A stretch of DNA of 64,000 nt, taken from Paenibacillus qinlingensis. Lineage in GTDB: Bacteria > Bacillota > Bacilli > Paenibacillales > NBRC-103111. This document shows, piece after piece, positions 21,857-31,316 of this stretch (position 1 is the first letter of the stretch; every line of letters begins with the position of its first letter). The notes under the pieces were generated by a model. It saw only the letters and a list, made by a program, of their open reading frames with translations. It was not told where the DNA came from and searched no databases. Both the position numbers and the translations under genes were made by a program. The stretch spans positions 29,408 through 93,407 of the forward strand of contig NZ_JABMKY010000031.1 in NCBI RefSeq assembly GCF_013204845.1. Reading direction: 5' to 3'.

Positions 21857-24835
21857 CTATCTCCGCCGCTTCTTGCTACCATCGCCGTCGTCGCTCCGGC
21901 GACGACCGCCCTTAGCGAGCGCGTTCACGCCGCTCGCCCAATCCATGCCGCTGCGCTCCGGAGCAGCGCCACCGCCGCCGCCCGCTGGGGCTTCGCCCCC
22001 AAGCGAAACCCCACGGCCACGCTCGCCGCCTTGGCCAACCCCGCTGTCAGTCCGCCCTGCGCCGACGGACTGCAACCGTTGGCGCAAGCTGCCGCCTTCG
22101 CCAATCTTACCGCCTTTTTCGCGCTTGTCGCTCCAAGGCTTACTACCACCTTTGCCGCGGCGCGATTTCCCTTGACCTGCTCCATTGCCTTGGAAGGCTC
22201 CACCTTGACCTTCTCCTGTTCCAATGCCAGCAATGTGATCAGCTTTCCCATCTCCACCAGCATTGGCCCCATTTTGCCCTCTACCTCTGGATCTTTTACT
22301 GCCGGAGCGCCCCGCTCCTGTATTTTGCTCTGCCCCTGCCGTTCCTTCTACCCCACCAGCACCCTCAGCCTTCCGGCGAGCCGCCATCTCAATCCGTCGA
22401 GCAGCAGCATGATCGGCACGACTATTTTTCTTCCCTTTATCACTTGCCCCTTGAGTTCCTTCACCTTGCCCAACCACAGGTTGCACCTTGGCAAAGCCAC
22501 CTTTTCCTTTGTACCCGCCTTTGCCCTTCTCAGGTCTCCCGTTCGTTCCGCTCTTGCCCTTTTCTGGTCTGCCGCCTTTACCTTTATCGGCTCGACCGCT
22601 TTCCGGCTTACCACGGAAACCTTTAAATCCGCCTGCACCTTTGAACTTGCCTCCGCCACCGCCGCCGCGGTTAAACGCACCCTCTTTGCGAGGCTTCATA
22701 TCCAACAATTCAAAATCAATTGTATGATCTTCCATACTCACGCGTGCAACCCGCACTTTTATGCTGTCGCCAAGTCGATAGATTTTAGAGGTACGCTCAC
22801 CAATTAAAGCATGCTGCTTCTCATGATGATTGTAGTAATCATCAGTCAAATCACTTAGCCGAATTAAACCTTCAACGGTGTTATCCAACTCAATAAACAT
22901 ACCGAAGCCCGTTACGCTCGAGATAATTCCCTCGAACTCTTCACCGACTTTATCCATCATGTACTGTGCTTTTTTCAGAGCTTCTGTATCACGTTCTGCA
23001 TCAACAGCAACGCGCTCTCGCTCGGAAGATTGCTGGGCAATATCATTCATACGTGAAACTAAGTAATCATGACGTTTATCTGGAAGGGTCCCACCGTTCT
23101 CCAACACTTCACGAATAACACGATGGATAACCAAATCCGGATAACGACGAATCGGTGATGTGAAATGGGAATAAAACTCCGCCGCAAGTCCAAAATGCCC
23201 CAAGCTCTGCGCATCATACTTAGCCTGCTTCATCGAGCGCAGCATGACTTTACTAATTACAGTCTCTTCTGGTGTTCCCTTAATATCTTCTAGCAACGCT
23301 TGCAAGGAACTCGCATGAATCGCTCCACCCTTACCGCCACGCATCGCATAGCCGAAAGTCGTTACGAACTCCATGAAATTCATCAATTTCTCGGAATCTG
23401 GATCTTCATGCACGCGATACAAGAACGGCACTTTCAGCCATGAGAAATGCTCAGCAACGGTCTCATTCGCAGCTAGCATGAACTCTTCGATCATCATTTC
23501 AGCGACAGAACGCTCTCTTTTGATAATATCGGTTGGCTTACCGTCAGCATCTACGAGGATCTTGGACTCCTCAAAGTCAAAATCAATCGCACCGCGCTTC
23601 ATCCGTCTGGAACGTAATCTAGCTGCTAGCTCTTCCATCCGTTTGAAGTCTTCCATTAAATACGCATATTTCTCCACGATTTCCGGTTCTGCCTCGCCTG
23701 TAAGCAGCTTGCGTACATTCGTATAAGTCATTCTTTCTTTTGTTTTAATTACACTAGTGAAAATCTCATGATTGACGACCTTTAAATCCTGGTCAAATTC
23801 CATTTCACAAGACATCGTCAACCGGTCTACTTGCGGATTTAACGAACAGATCCCGTTGGATAAACGGTGCGGCAGCATCGGAATTACACGATCGGTCAAA
23901 TACACGGAACATCCGCGATTGTAGGCCTCAATATCAAGTGCCGTGCCTTCCCGCACATAGTAACTCACATCAGCAATATGCACGCCTAAGCGAAGATTCC
24001 CATTTTCCAACAGCTCCACATTCACGGCATCATCCAAATCCTTGGCATCTTCACCGTCAATGGTTACTATGGTTTTCGCGCGAAGATCACGACGACCTTG
24101 CCCGATGATTTCTTCTTCTGTAATCGAATCGGGTGCCGCTTCTGCTTCCGCCAGAACTTCAGGCTGGAATGCTTCCGGTAATTGATGTTTGCGAATGATC
24201 GCCAAAATATCGACACCTGGATCATCCTTATGACCCAGAATCTCAATGACTTCACCTTCCGCCGCTGAACGTCCCTCTGGATAGTTCACGATTTTCACGA
24301 CGACCTTCTGTCCAGAGACTGCTCCCATAAAAGCATGCTGCGGGATGAAAATATCTCTTGTCACCCGTTTATCATCAGCAATGACGAAGGCATACGTATC
24401 TTGGCTTTGGAAAACACCAACGATTTGCGAGTTCGCACGCGTGATCACACGTACAACTTCGCCTTCTAGACGGCCGCCTCCTTGGCTGCGCGCTGTAACT
24501 TTCACGAATACAATATCACCGTTCATCGCGGTATTCAGGTCGTGTGCATTGATGTATACGTCCGGGTGCTCACGGTCCTCAGGAATTAAGAATGCAAAAC
24601 CCTTCGCATGGGCCTGCAGCTTGCCTCGTACCAAATTCATCCGTTCAGGAACGCCATAACGATCATTCGGGCTTCGTACAATATGACCGCTCTCTTCTAA
24701 TTGATTGAGCAATTTAATAAAATCTTTAAACTCATTCGCGCTGCCAATTCCAAAATGTTTCTCAAGCTCTTTATAGGACATAGGCTTATAAGCCTCTTCT
24801 TGCATCAAACTTACGATTTCATTCTCTTTTATCAT
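21857..24835 (-). CDS. rnr: ribonuclease R with long Gly/Lys/Arg-rich tail
   Basis: A 3'-5' exoribonuclease that degrades structured RNA and works with trans-translation. Domains in order: N-terminal winged helix and cold-shock domains, the RNB catalytic domain with IDGEDAKDLDDAVN, and an S1 domain at about 630-710 (GFGMFIELDNTVEGLIRL). Residues from about 715 to 992 are an unusual low-complexity tail rich in Gly, Lys, Arg and Ala, with repeats such as GGRPEKGKSG and GKGG. RNase R is commonly 700-850 residues, so the tail is longer than usual and probably disordered and RNA-binding. It lies between secG and smpB. Confidence 0.96.
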   Translation of the reverse strand: MIKENEIVSLMQEEAYKPMSYKELEKHFGIGSANEFKDFIKLLNQLEESGHIVRSPNDRYGVPERMNLVRGKLQAHAKGFAFLIPEDREHPDVYINAHDLNTAMNGDIVFVKVTARSQGGGRLEGEVVRVITRANSQIVGVFQSQDTYAFVIADDKRVTRDIFIPQHAFMGAVSGQKVVVKIVNYPEGRSAAEGEVIEILGHKDDPGVDILAIIRKHQLPEAFQPEVLAEAEAAPDSITEEEIIGQGRRDLRAKTIVTIDGEDAKDLDDAVNVELLENGNLRLGVHIADVSYYVREGTALDIEAYNRGCSVYLTDRVIPMLPHRLSNGICSLNPQVDRLTMSCEMEFDQDLKVVNHEIFTSVIKTKERMTYTNVRKLLTGEAEPEIVEKYAYLMEDFKRMEELAARLRSRRMKRGAIDFDFEESKILVDADGKPTDIIKRERSVAEMMIEEFMLAANETVAEHFSWLKVPFLYRVHEDPDSEKLMNFMEFVTTFGYAMRGGKGGAIHASSLQALLEDIKGTPEETVISKVMLRSMKQAKYDAQSLGHFGLAAEFYSHFTSPIRRYPDLVIHRVIREVLENGGTLPDKRHDYLVSRMNDIAQQSSERERVAVDAERDTEALKKAQYMMDKVGEEFEGIISSVTGFGMFIELDNTVEGLIRLSDLTDDYYNHHEKQHALIGERTSKIYRLGDSIKVRVARVSMEDHTIDFELLDMKPRKEGAFNRGGGGGGKFKGAGGFKGFRGKPESGRADKGKGGRPEKGKSGTNGRPEKGKGGYKGKGGFAKVQPVVGQGEGTQGASDKGKKNSRADHAAARRIEMAARRKAEGAGGVEGTAGAEQNTGAGRSGSKRSRGRGQNGANAGGDGKADHIAGIGTGEGQGGAFQGNGAGQGKSRRGKGGSKPWSDKREKGGKIGEGGSLRQRLQSVGAGRTDSGVGQGGERGRGVSLGGEAPAGGGGGAAPERSGMDWASGVNALAKGGRRRSDDGDGSKKRRR

Positions 24836-25080
24836 GTATTCTCTTCACCTTCTTGTTGTTGTTGAGCCAAGCTCTTCGATCGCCGTACCGGATTCCCTTA
24901 CTCCATAGTATGCCACTTCTAAGGAAAGGATAAACGCAATTCCCGCCTGTCTTTCTGACTTTCTCACGCACTCGAATCGGCGTTTTGGTATACGCACATG
25001 ACTCTTCTTCCTAGATGGAGATTAGTTTCTCCAGCACATGCCCATACCAATCCGTCTATCCTTTATCTACGCTTAAAATG
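24836..25080. other. intergenic region secG-rnr
   Basis: Carries the rnr ribosome site and probably its promoter. I see no gene or clear regulatory element other than the secG terminator at its right end. Confidence 0.3.
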
Positions 25081-25113
25081 AAAAAACAGCAGGAGTATAG
25101 TTCTCCTGCTGTT
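25081..25113 (-). terminator. terminator after secG
   Basis: AACAGCAGGAG pairs with CTCCTGCTGTT across seven bases, with a T run on the minus strand. It follows the secG stop. Confidence 0.9.
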
Positions 25114-25128
25114 ATCGTTTTATGTGTG

Positions 25129-25365
25129 TTAGCTTTTCACTACGTATGCTACGACAATAGAAAGAATAAAGAATGCAGCAGCAAGACCCATTGTTGCGCG
25201 GGACAAAAATAGTTCCAAACCACGAGCTTTTTGTTTACCAAATAAGTGCTCTGCGCCACCGGAAATAGCACCGGACAAGCCTGCGCTTTTCCCTTTTTGT
25301 AAAAGAACAATCGCGATTAATCCAACCGAAGCTATGATTAACAAAATTTTCATAAAGATTAACAT
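25129..25365 (-). CDS. secG: preprotein translocase subunit SecG
   Basis: A 78-residue membrane protein that assists SecYE in export. Two transmembrane helices (about 5-22 and 55-75) flank the conserved cytoplasmic LLQKGKSAGLSGAISGGAE and FGKQKARG segments. Length and order are typical. ATG 25365 has GGGGTG six bases upstream; Met5 is an alternative. Confidence 0.95.
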   Translation of the reverse strand: MLIFMKILLIIASVGLIAIVLLQKGKSAGLSGAISGGAEHLFGKQKARGLELFLSRATMGLAAAFFILSIVVAYVVKS

Positions 25366-25469
25366 ATTAGCACCCCAATTGCCGATTCTTTGCCTTATAC
25401 AACTAGCATGAGTATTTTAACATAGTTCGTCCAGGAACACAACAAAACAACCTAATCAAAGCGTCAGAC

Positions 25470-26186
25470 CTAATCACGATAAGATCCCATCGAGGTAGAT
25501 CTAGTAGAGCGCTGCGCTGCTTTTTTGCGTCCCAGGAAAGCCTGCACCGCTTGCTTCGCACACCATAAAGCGAACAACGTAAACCCAATTGCCCACACAA
25601 TGGCGGGTATCCCTGTATGATTAGCCAAATTACTCGCATCACCAGCACTTCGGCTGTTTTGTAAGGCATATACGATCAACGACCCCGGGCCGAACACCGA
25701 CTCCTCTAAGCATAAGAAAGCCAGCAGCAGGTAGTAAAAATCGCGCAGCCACTTCGGAGCGAGCGCCAACGCCAGCACAGTCAAGAGAATAAAACCAAGC
25801 AGGAACGAAACGCCGAAGCTATTCCGTACGAACAGCACCAGTGACAACGCAGACAGCCCGGTCATCACTTGCAGTCCCAGCTTCTGTTTGCCTCTGGCGT
25901 ACGCCGAGAACAAAAACCAAGCAAAAAGCGAAGCGGTCATATACCCCGCCAACGAGACCGGGATGATGGCCCATGACTTAGTCATGGACGAGTAAGTGAC
26001 ACCGCTGTGATCCCTGTACAGCTCGATGTACATGACCTTGCCGGACAGCGCAAGTGTTGCTGCTGCATGCCCGAACTCATGTACCATCGTATCCAGGTTC
26101 CGAAAAAATGAGGAAGGAATCCAGTGCGTGAGCACAGCGGAGCCTATTAGGAACAGGATCGTTTTTACCCAGTTGCTCAAAAGCAT
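25470..26186 (-). CDS. M50B-like membrane metallopeptidase homologue
   Basis: A 238-residue polytopic membrane protein with the zinc-protease motif HEFGH at about residues 36-40 and at least five further hydrophobic segments. This fits the peptidase M50B-like family of uncharacterised Firmicute proteins. The basic tail (GRKKAAQRSTRST) is cytosolic. The start is uncertain: ATG 26186 is close to GGGAGG (2 bases), whereas TTG 26180 has better spacing. It lies between secG and the glycolytic operon terminator, in the same direction. The substrate is unknown. Confidence 0.75.
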   Translation of the reverse strand: MLLSNWVKTILFLIGSAVLTHWIPSSFFRNLDTMVHEFGHAAATLALSGKVMYIELYRDHSGVTYSSMTKSWAIIPVSLAGYMTASLFAWFLFSAYARGKQKLGLQVMTGLSALSLVLFVRNSFGVSFLLGFILLTVLALALAPKWLRDFYYLLLAFLCLEESVFGPGSLIVYALQNSRSAGDASNLANHTGIPAIVWAIGFTLFALWCAKQAVQAFLGRKKAAQRSTRSTSMGSYRD

Positions 26187-26223
26187 AACCTCCCTGCTGA
26201 CGACTTTACCCCCATTATACGCC

Positions 26224-26252
26224 AAAACGGGCAGGTGTAAGCCACCTGCCCG
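26224..26252 (-). terminator. terminator of the glycolytic operon
   Basis: CGGGCAGGTG pairs perfectly with CACCTGCCCG across GCTTA (minus strand), followed by TTTT. It lies 25 bases after the eno stop. Confidence 0.92.
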
Positions 26253-26276
26253 CCATATAATTACATACGGATCTAA

Positions 26277-27569
26277 TTACTTGAAGTTTCTCAAGTTGTA
26301 GAATGCTTTTTTACCAGCGTATTGAGCTACAGTGAACAACTCGTCTTCGATACGAAGAAGTTGGTTGTATTTCGCTACACGGTCCGTACGGGACGGAGCA
26401 CCTGTTTTAATTTGACCAGCGTTAGTAGCAACCGCGATATCAGCGATTGTGCTGTCTTCGCTCTCACCGGAACGGTGGGAGATAACAGCTGTGTAACCAG
26501 CGCGTTTTGCCATTTCGATTGCATCGAAAGTCTCAGTAAGCGTACCGATTTGGTTAACTTTAACCAAGATGGAGTTACCAATGTTTTCTTCGATTCCGCG
26601 GGATAGACGCTCAGTGTTTGTAACGAACAAGTCATCACCAACGAGTTGAATTTTGTTACCCAATTTCTCAGTAAGCAATTTCCAACCTTCCCAATCGTCT
26701 TCGGAGCAACCATCTTCAACCGTGATGATTGGGTATTTATCAACCCATGCAGCCAAGAAGTCAACCCACTCAGCGGATGTGAAGGATTTGCCTTCGCCTT
26801 CAAGGTGGTATTTACCATCTTTGAAGAACTCAGTGGAAGCAACGTCCATACCCAAGAATACGTCAACACCTGGTTTGTAACCAGCGTTTTCGATAGCTGT
26901 AAGGATGGTCGTGATTGCTTCTTCATTGGATTTGAAGTTAGGAGCGAATCCGCCTTCGTCGCCAACTGCTGTGTTAAGGCCTTTATCTTTCAATACGGAT
27001 TTCAAGCTATGGAAAATCTCAGCGCCGATGCGAAGAGCTTCTTTGAAAGTTGGAGCGCCAACTGGCAGAACCATGAACTCTTGAACGTCAACGTTGTTGT
27101 CGGCATGTGCCCCACCGTTGATGATGTTCATCATTGGAACTGGAAGTGTTTTGGCATTGAATCCACCAAGGTAAACGTACAATGGCACGTCCAAAGCGTC
27201 AGCAGCTGCGCGAGCAACAGCCATGGAAACAGCTAGAATTGCGTTAGCTCCTAGTTTAGCTTTGTTAGGAGTACCGTCAAGCTCGATCATTTTGTTGTCG
27301 ATGCCAACTTGATCAAGAGCGTCTAGACCGATGATTTCAGGAGCGATGATTTCATTAACGTTCTCAACAGCTTTTAGAACGCCTTTACCAAGGTAACGAC
27401 CTTTGTCACCATCACGAAGCTCAACAGCCTCGTATGCGCCTGTGGAAGCGCCTGAAGGGACGATAGCACGGCCGAATGCTCCGGACTCAAGGTATACTTC
27501 TACTTCAACCGTTGGGTTACCGCGGGAATCTAATACTTCGCGTGCGTAAACATCAGAAATAATTGTCAT
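26277..27569 (-). CDS. eno: enolase
   Basis: Converts 2-phosphoglycerate to phosphoenolpyruvate. The 430-residue protein starts MTIISDVYAREVLDSRGNPT and contains GGAHADNNVDVQEFMVLP and the enolase signature ILVKVNQIGTLTET, with catalytic Lys in VKVNQ and SHRSGE. I start at 27569, with GAAGGAG upstream, not at the longer 27590 frame. It is the last gene of the cggR operon, ending at a strong terminator. Confidence 0.98.
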   Translation of the reverse strand: MTIISDVYAREVLDSRGNPTVEVEVYLESGAFGRAIVPSGASTGAYEAVELRDGDKGRYLGKGVLKAVENVNEIIAPEIIGLDALDQVGIDNKMIELDGTPNKAKLGANAILAVSMAVARAAADALDVPLYVYLGGFNAKTLPVPMMNIINGGAHADNNVDVQEFMVLPVGAPTFKEALRIGAEIFHSLKSVLKDKGLNTAVGDEGGFAPNFKSNEEAITTILTAIENAGYKPGVDVFLGMDVASTEFFKDGKYHLEGEGKSFTSAEWVDFLAAWVDKYPIITVEDGCSEDDWEGWKLLTEKLGNKIQLVGDDLFVTNTERLSRGIEENIGNSILVKVNQIGTLTETFDAIEMAKRAGYTAVISHRSGESEDSTIADIAVATNAGQIKTGAPSRTDRVAKYNQLLRIEDELFTVAQYAGKKAFYNLRNFK

Positions 27570-27599
27570 TGTGATAAAACACTCCTTCAATAATATTAA

Positions 27600-29138
27600 T
27601 TATTTGTTTAGAATCGTTACCCCAGTCATTTGCTGTGGTTGATTCAGTCCTAAGAAATCTAGCATCGTTGGTGCTATATCTGCCAGAATACCGCCATCTC
27701 TTAGTGTAACAGATTTGTCCGTCACAATAAAAGGCACCGGATTCGTTGTATGTGCTGTGTTGCGTGAGCCATCTGCATTTGTTACCACATCCGCGTTGCC
27801 GTGGTCCGCTGTAATGCAGACAACGCCACCTTTGGCTAGGATCGCTTCAACTACTTTACCGAGACACTCATCTGTCGCCTCGATCGCTTTCACCGTTGGC
27901 TCAAGCAAACCAGAATGACCTACCATGTCTGGGTTAGCAAAGTTCAAGATGATCACATCATGCTTCTCCGCTTCAACTTCCTTCACGACCGCATCTGCTA
28001 GTTCATAAGCGCTCATTTCCGGTTGCAAGTCATACGTAGCAACCTTCGGTGAAGGAATGAGAAGGCGAGTTTCTCCTGGCAATTCTGCATCACGACCGCC
28101 ACTGAAGAAGAACGTTACGTGCGGGTACTTCTCGGTTTCTGCCGCACGAAGCTGCTTCAGACCATTCTGAGCCAGCACCTCGCCAAGCGTGTTATCCAGA
28201 TCCTTCGGTTTGTACGCTACGAAACCGTCTACGGACTCGCTGAACAGCGTCAGACACACGTAGTAGAGGTTCTTAGCTACTTTAGGACCACGATCGAAGC
28301 CGCGGAAATCTTCATTCGTAAAGACTTGCGATAGCTGAATCGCACGGTCTGGGCGGAAGTTGAAGAAAATGACCGCATCGCCTGATTCTACAAGTCCTAC
28401 CGGCTTACCGTCGTCACCAACGATAACCGTTGGCATAACGAACTCGTCATAGACGGATTTCTCGTAGGATTCAACAATCGCTTGCATCGGATCCGTGTAA
28501 GTAGGACCTTCGCCATACACCATCGCGCGGTAGGATTTCTCCGTACGCTCCCAGCGTTTGTCACGGTCCATTGCATAATAACGGCCTTGTACGGTCGCAA
28601 TTTTGCCTACGCCGACTTCCTTAATTTTGTTCTGAAGCTCTTCCATATAACCCTTCGCAGAATCTGGAGCCACGTCGCGGCCGTCCAGGAATGCGTGGAT
28701 GTAGACTTCAACGAACTGTTCTTTCTTCGCTAAGTCCAACAGCGCAAATAAATGCTGAATGTGACTGTGCACGCCGCCGTCCGAAAGCAAACCATAGAGG
28801 TGCAGCTTCTTGGCATTGTTTTTAGCATGACGAACAGCACCTAGAATCGTTTCATTGTCGTAGAATTCGCCATCACGAATCGATTTCGAAATCCGCGTCA
28901 GATCCTGATACACGGTACGGCCAGCGCCGATGTTCAAGTGTCCTACCTCAGAATTCCCCATCTGGCCTTCTGGCAAACCTACAGCCTCACCACAAGCGGT
29001 GAGGGTTGTATGAGGAAACGTAGACCAGTAACGGTCATAGTTAGGCTTTTTGGCATGAGCAACCGCATTCCCCTGCTCTTCTGAGCGGAGTCCGAAGCCA
29101 TCGAGAATGATGAGTGCTACCGGTTTCGGTCTGGACAT
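27600..29138 (-). CDS. gpmI: 2,3-bisphosphoglycerate-independent phosphoglycerate mutase
   Basis: Manganese-dependent interconversion of 3- and 2-phosphoglycerate. The 512-residue protein begins MSRPKPVALIILDGFG with the metal-binding Asp, has GNSEVGHLNIGAGR with the phosphorylated Ser, and ends with the metal ligands in ITADHGNAD. Length is normal. ATG 29138 follows AGGGGGC and lies one base beyond the tpiA stop, so the two are coupled. Confidence 0.97.
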   Translation of the reverse strand: MSRPKPVALIILDGFGLRSEEQGNAVAHAKKPNYDRYWSTFPHTTLTACGEAVGLPEGQMGNSEVGHLNIGAGRTVYQDLTRISKSIRDGEFYDNETILGAVRHAKNNAKKLHLYGLLSDGGVHSHIQHLFALLDLAKKEQFVEVYIHAFLDGRDVAPDSAKGYMEELQNKIKEVGVGKIATVQGRYYAMDRDKRWERTEKSYRAMVYGEGPTYTDPMQAIVESYEKSVYDEFVMPTVIVGDDGKPVGLVESGDAVIFFNFRPDRAIQLSQVFTNEDFRGFDRGPKVAKNLYYVCLTLFSESVDGFVAYKPKDLDNTLGEVLAQNGLKQLRAAETEKYPHVTFFFSGGRDAELPGETRLLIPSPKVATYDLQPEMSAYELADAVVKEVEAEKHDVIILNFANPDMVGHSGLLEPTVKAIEATDECLGKVVEAILAKGGVVCITADHGNADVVTNADGSRNTAHTTNPVPFIVTDKSVTLRDGGILADIAPTMLDFLGLNQPQQMTGVTILNK

Positions 29139-29139
29139 G

Positions 29140-29892
29140 TTACTTCGCCCCCTGGACGAGTTGAATGTAGGAAGCGGACTCAAGGCTCGCTCCACCTACA
29201 AGTGCACCGTCGATGTCAGGCTGTGCCATGTACTCAGCGATGTTGTTCGGTTTTACGCTGCCGCCGTATTGGATACGAACTATGTCTGCTACTGCTGCGC
29301 CGTAAAGACCGCTAACCAATGTACGGATATAACCGATCACGTCTTGAGCATCTTCCGCAGTGGAGGATTTACCTGTACCGATGGCCCAGATTGGCTCGTA
29401 TGCGATAACGACTTGTGCTGCTTGCTCTGCACTCAGACCAGCGAAAGCTGCTTCTGTTTGTACTTTACAAACATCTTTGGTTTGACCCGCTTCACGCTCT
29501 TCCAATTTTTCACCTACGCAAAGAATTGGTTTCAAGCCATGTTTGAAAGCCGCAACGACTTTCTTGTTCACGATTTCGTCGGACTCAGCGAAGTAAGCTC
29601 TACGCTCAGAGTGACCGATGATGACATACTCAACGCCAAGGTCTTTCAGCATCACACCGCTGATTTCACCTGTGAATGCGCCGTTATCTTCAAAATGAAG
29701 GTTTTGTGCGCCAACATGAACGTCTGTACCTTTTGTAGCTTCAACAAGTGCTGGCAAGTTCGTGAAGGGGGAACAAATTACCGCCTCAACGCCATCAACA
29801 GTGCTGCCTTTCACTTCGTTTACGAAGCTGATTGCTTCAGAAACGGTTTTGAACATTTTCCAGTTACCTGCGATAATCGGTGTTCTGCTCAT
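29140..29892 (-). CDS. tpiA: triosephosphate isomerase
   Basis: Interconverts dihydroxyacetone phosphate and glyceraldehyde 3-phosphate. A 250-residue TIM barrel with NWKM at 11-14, the catalytic His in GHSERR, and the signature AYEPIWAIGTGK with catalytic Glu, followed by QYGGSVKP. AAGGAG precedes the ATG. Middle gene of the glycolytic operon. Confidence 0.98.
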   Translation of the reverse strand: MSRTPIIAGNWKMFKTVSEAISFVNEVKGSTVDGVEAVICSPFTNLPALVEATKGTDVHVGAQNLHFEDNGAFTGEISGVMLKDLGVEYVIIGHSERRAYFAESDEIVNKKVVAAFKHGLKPILCVGEKLEEREAGQTKDVCKVQTEAAFAGLSAEQAAQVVIAYEPIWAIGTGKSSTAEDAQDVIGYIRTLVSGLYGAAVADIVRIQYGGSVKPNNIAEYMAQPDIDGALVGGASLESASYIQLVQGAK

Positions 29893-29968
29893 GGTTAGAC
29901 TCCTTAAAGTTATTCGCCAGAATAACTGGCATCGTAAGCTTACGCTTTTTTTATGAGAAAATAATTTC

Positions 29969-31150
29969 TTATTTGTCGTTTAGTGCTACTACGCCTGGCA
30001 ATGCTTTGCCTTCCATGAACTCCAAGGAAGCTCCGCCGCCTGTGGACATGTGGTTCATTTGCTCAGCCAAGTGGAATTTCTCTGTTGCTGCTGCGGAATC
30101 GCCACCACCGATTACTGTGTAACCTTCAGTCGTAGCACATGCTTGTGCTACTGCACGTGTACCGTGGGAGAAAGGCTCGATTTCGAATACGCCCATAGGT
30201 CCATTCCAAACAACCAACTTGGATTTTGCAATTACGTCTGCATAAAGCTCACGCGTTTTCGGTCCGATGTCAATGCCTTCCCAATCTGCAGGAATGCTGT
30301 CAATGCCAACGATTTGCGTGTTCGCATCTGCACCGAATTTATCAGCAACAACGATATCTACCGGAAGCAGGAAGTTTACACCTTTTTCTTTGGCTTTCGC
30401 AATAAAGCTAAGCGCTAAATCAAGCTTCGAATTATCCAGAAGTGATTTACCGACTTCATAGCCTTGTGCTTTCAAGAATGTATAGGAAAGACCGCCGCCA
30501 ATCAAGACGTTGTCTGCAATGTTCAGAAGGTTTTCGATAACAGCAATTTTGTCTTTAACTTTGGATCCACCAACGATCGCTGTAAAAGGACGCTCAGGGT
30601 TGTTCAATGCTTTACCAAGAACATCAAGCTCTTTCTCCATCAAAAGGCCGGAAACAGCTGGAATGTATGCTGCGATTCCTGAAGTCGAAGCATGTGCACG
30701 GTGAGCAGCACCGAAGGCATCGTTCACGAACAGGTCAGCCAGATCAGCGAAAGCTTTTGCAAGCTCAGCATCATTCTTCTCTTCACCTTCGTTGAAACGA
30801 ACGTTTTCAAGCAAAAGAACGTCGCCATTTTCAAGCGCATCCACTTGCGCTTTCACGATTTCACCAACGGATTGATCCGCTTTGATCACGTTTTGACCCA
30901 GAAGCTCAGCCAATTTCGCAGCAACTGGTGTTAAACGCAACTCTTCAACCACTTGTCCGTTAGGACGACCAAAATGTGCAGCAAGAATAACTTTTGCACC
31001 TTGCTCTACTAAGTATTTAATCGTAGGAAGCGTTTCTCTGATACGTGTATCGTCGGTGATTTGACCATTTTCTACAGGCACGTTGAAATCAACGCGAACA
31101 AATACTCTCTTACCAGCTACTTCAACATCGCGAACACTTTTCTTATTCAT
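29969..31150 (-). CDS. pgk: phosphoglycerate kinase
   Basis: Makes ATP from 1,3-bisphosphoglycerate. The 393-residue protein has the signature VFVRVDFNVP near the N-terminus, the AAHFGRP loop and the nucleotide-binding GGGDSAAATEKF near residue 360. Full length. AGGAGG precedes the ATG. A long hairpin lies between gapA and this gene. Confidence 0.98.
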   Translation of the reverse strand: MNKKSVRDVEVAGKRVFVRVDFNVPVENGQITDDTRIRETLPTIKYLVEQGAKVILAAHFGRPNGQVVEELRLTPVAAKLAELLGQNVIKADQSVGEIVKAQVDALENGDVLLLENVRFNEGEEKNDAELAKAFADLADLFVNDAFGAAHRAHASTSGIAAYIPAVSGLLMEKELDVLGKALNNPERPFTAIVGGSKVKDKIAVIENLLNIADNVLIGGGLSYTFLKAQGYEVGKSLLDNSKLDLALSFIAKAKEKGVNFLLPVDIVVADKFGADANTQIVGIDSIPADWEGIDIGPKTRELYADVIAKSKLVVWNGPMGVFEIEPFSHGTRAVAQACATTEGYTVIGGGDSAAATEKFHLAEQMNHMSTGGGASLEFMEGKALPGVVALNDK

Positions 31151-31255
31151 CGTAAAAGCCTCCTAAAAGTTTTGCTTTAGTAAAACTATCTTCGTAAGCA
31201 TAAGCTCTGGCGTGTATGGTTTTCTTCCGGTTCTATCCTTTTATAGGGTAAATCG

Positions 31256-31291
31256 CACATAAAGAGGAGAATCTCTTCTCCCCTTCATGTG
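31256..31291. other. long hairpin in the gapA-pgk gap
   Basis: CACATAAAGAGGAGAA pairs with TTCTCCCCTTCATGTG across TCTC with two mismatches. No T run follows in the operon direction, so it may be an RNA-processing or stabilising element, or a partial attenuator separating gapA from the distal genes. Confidence 0.45.
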
Positions 31292-31316
31292 GTTTTCCAG
31301 TTGATGAATTATGAAA

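Noticed and set aside
21809..22807. Long open frame (332 codons) on the plus strand
   Set aside because: It is antisense to the GC-rich low-complexity tail of RNase R, where few stops occur by chance; no ribosome site or protein-like composition.
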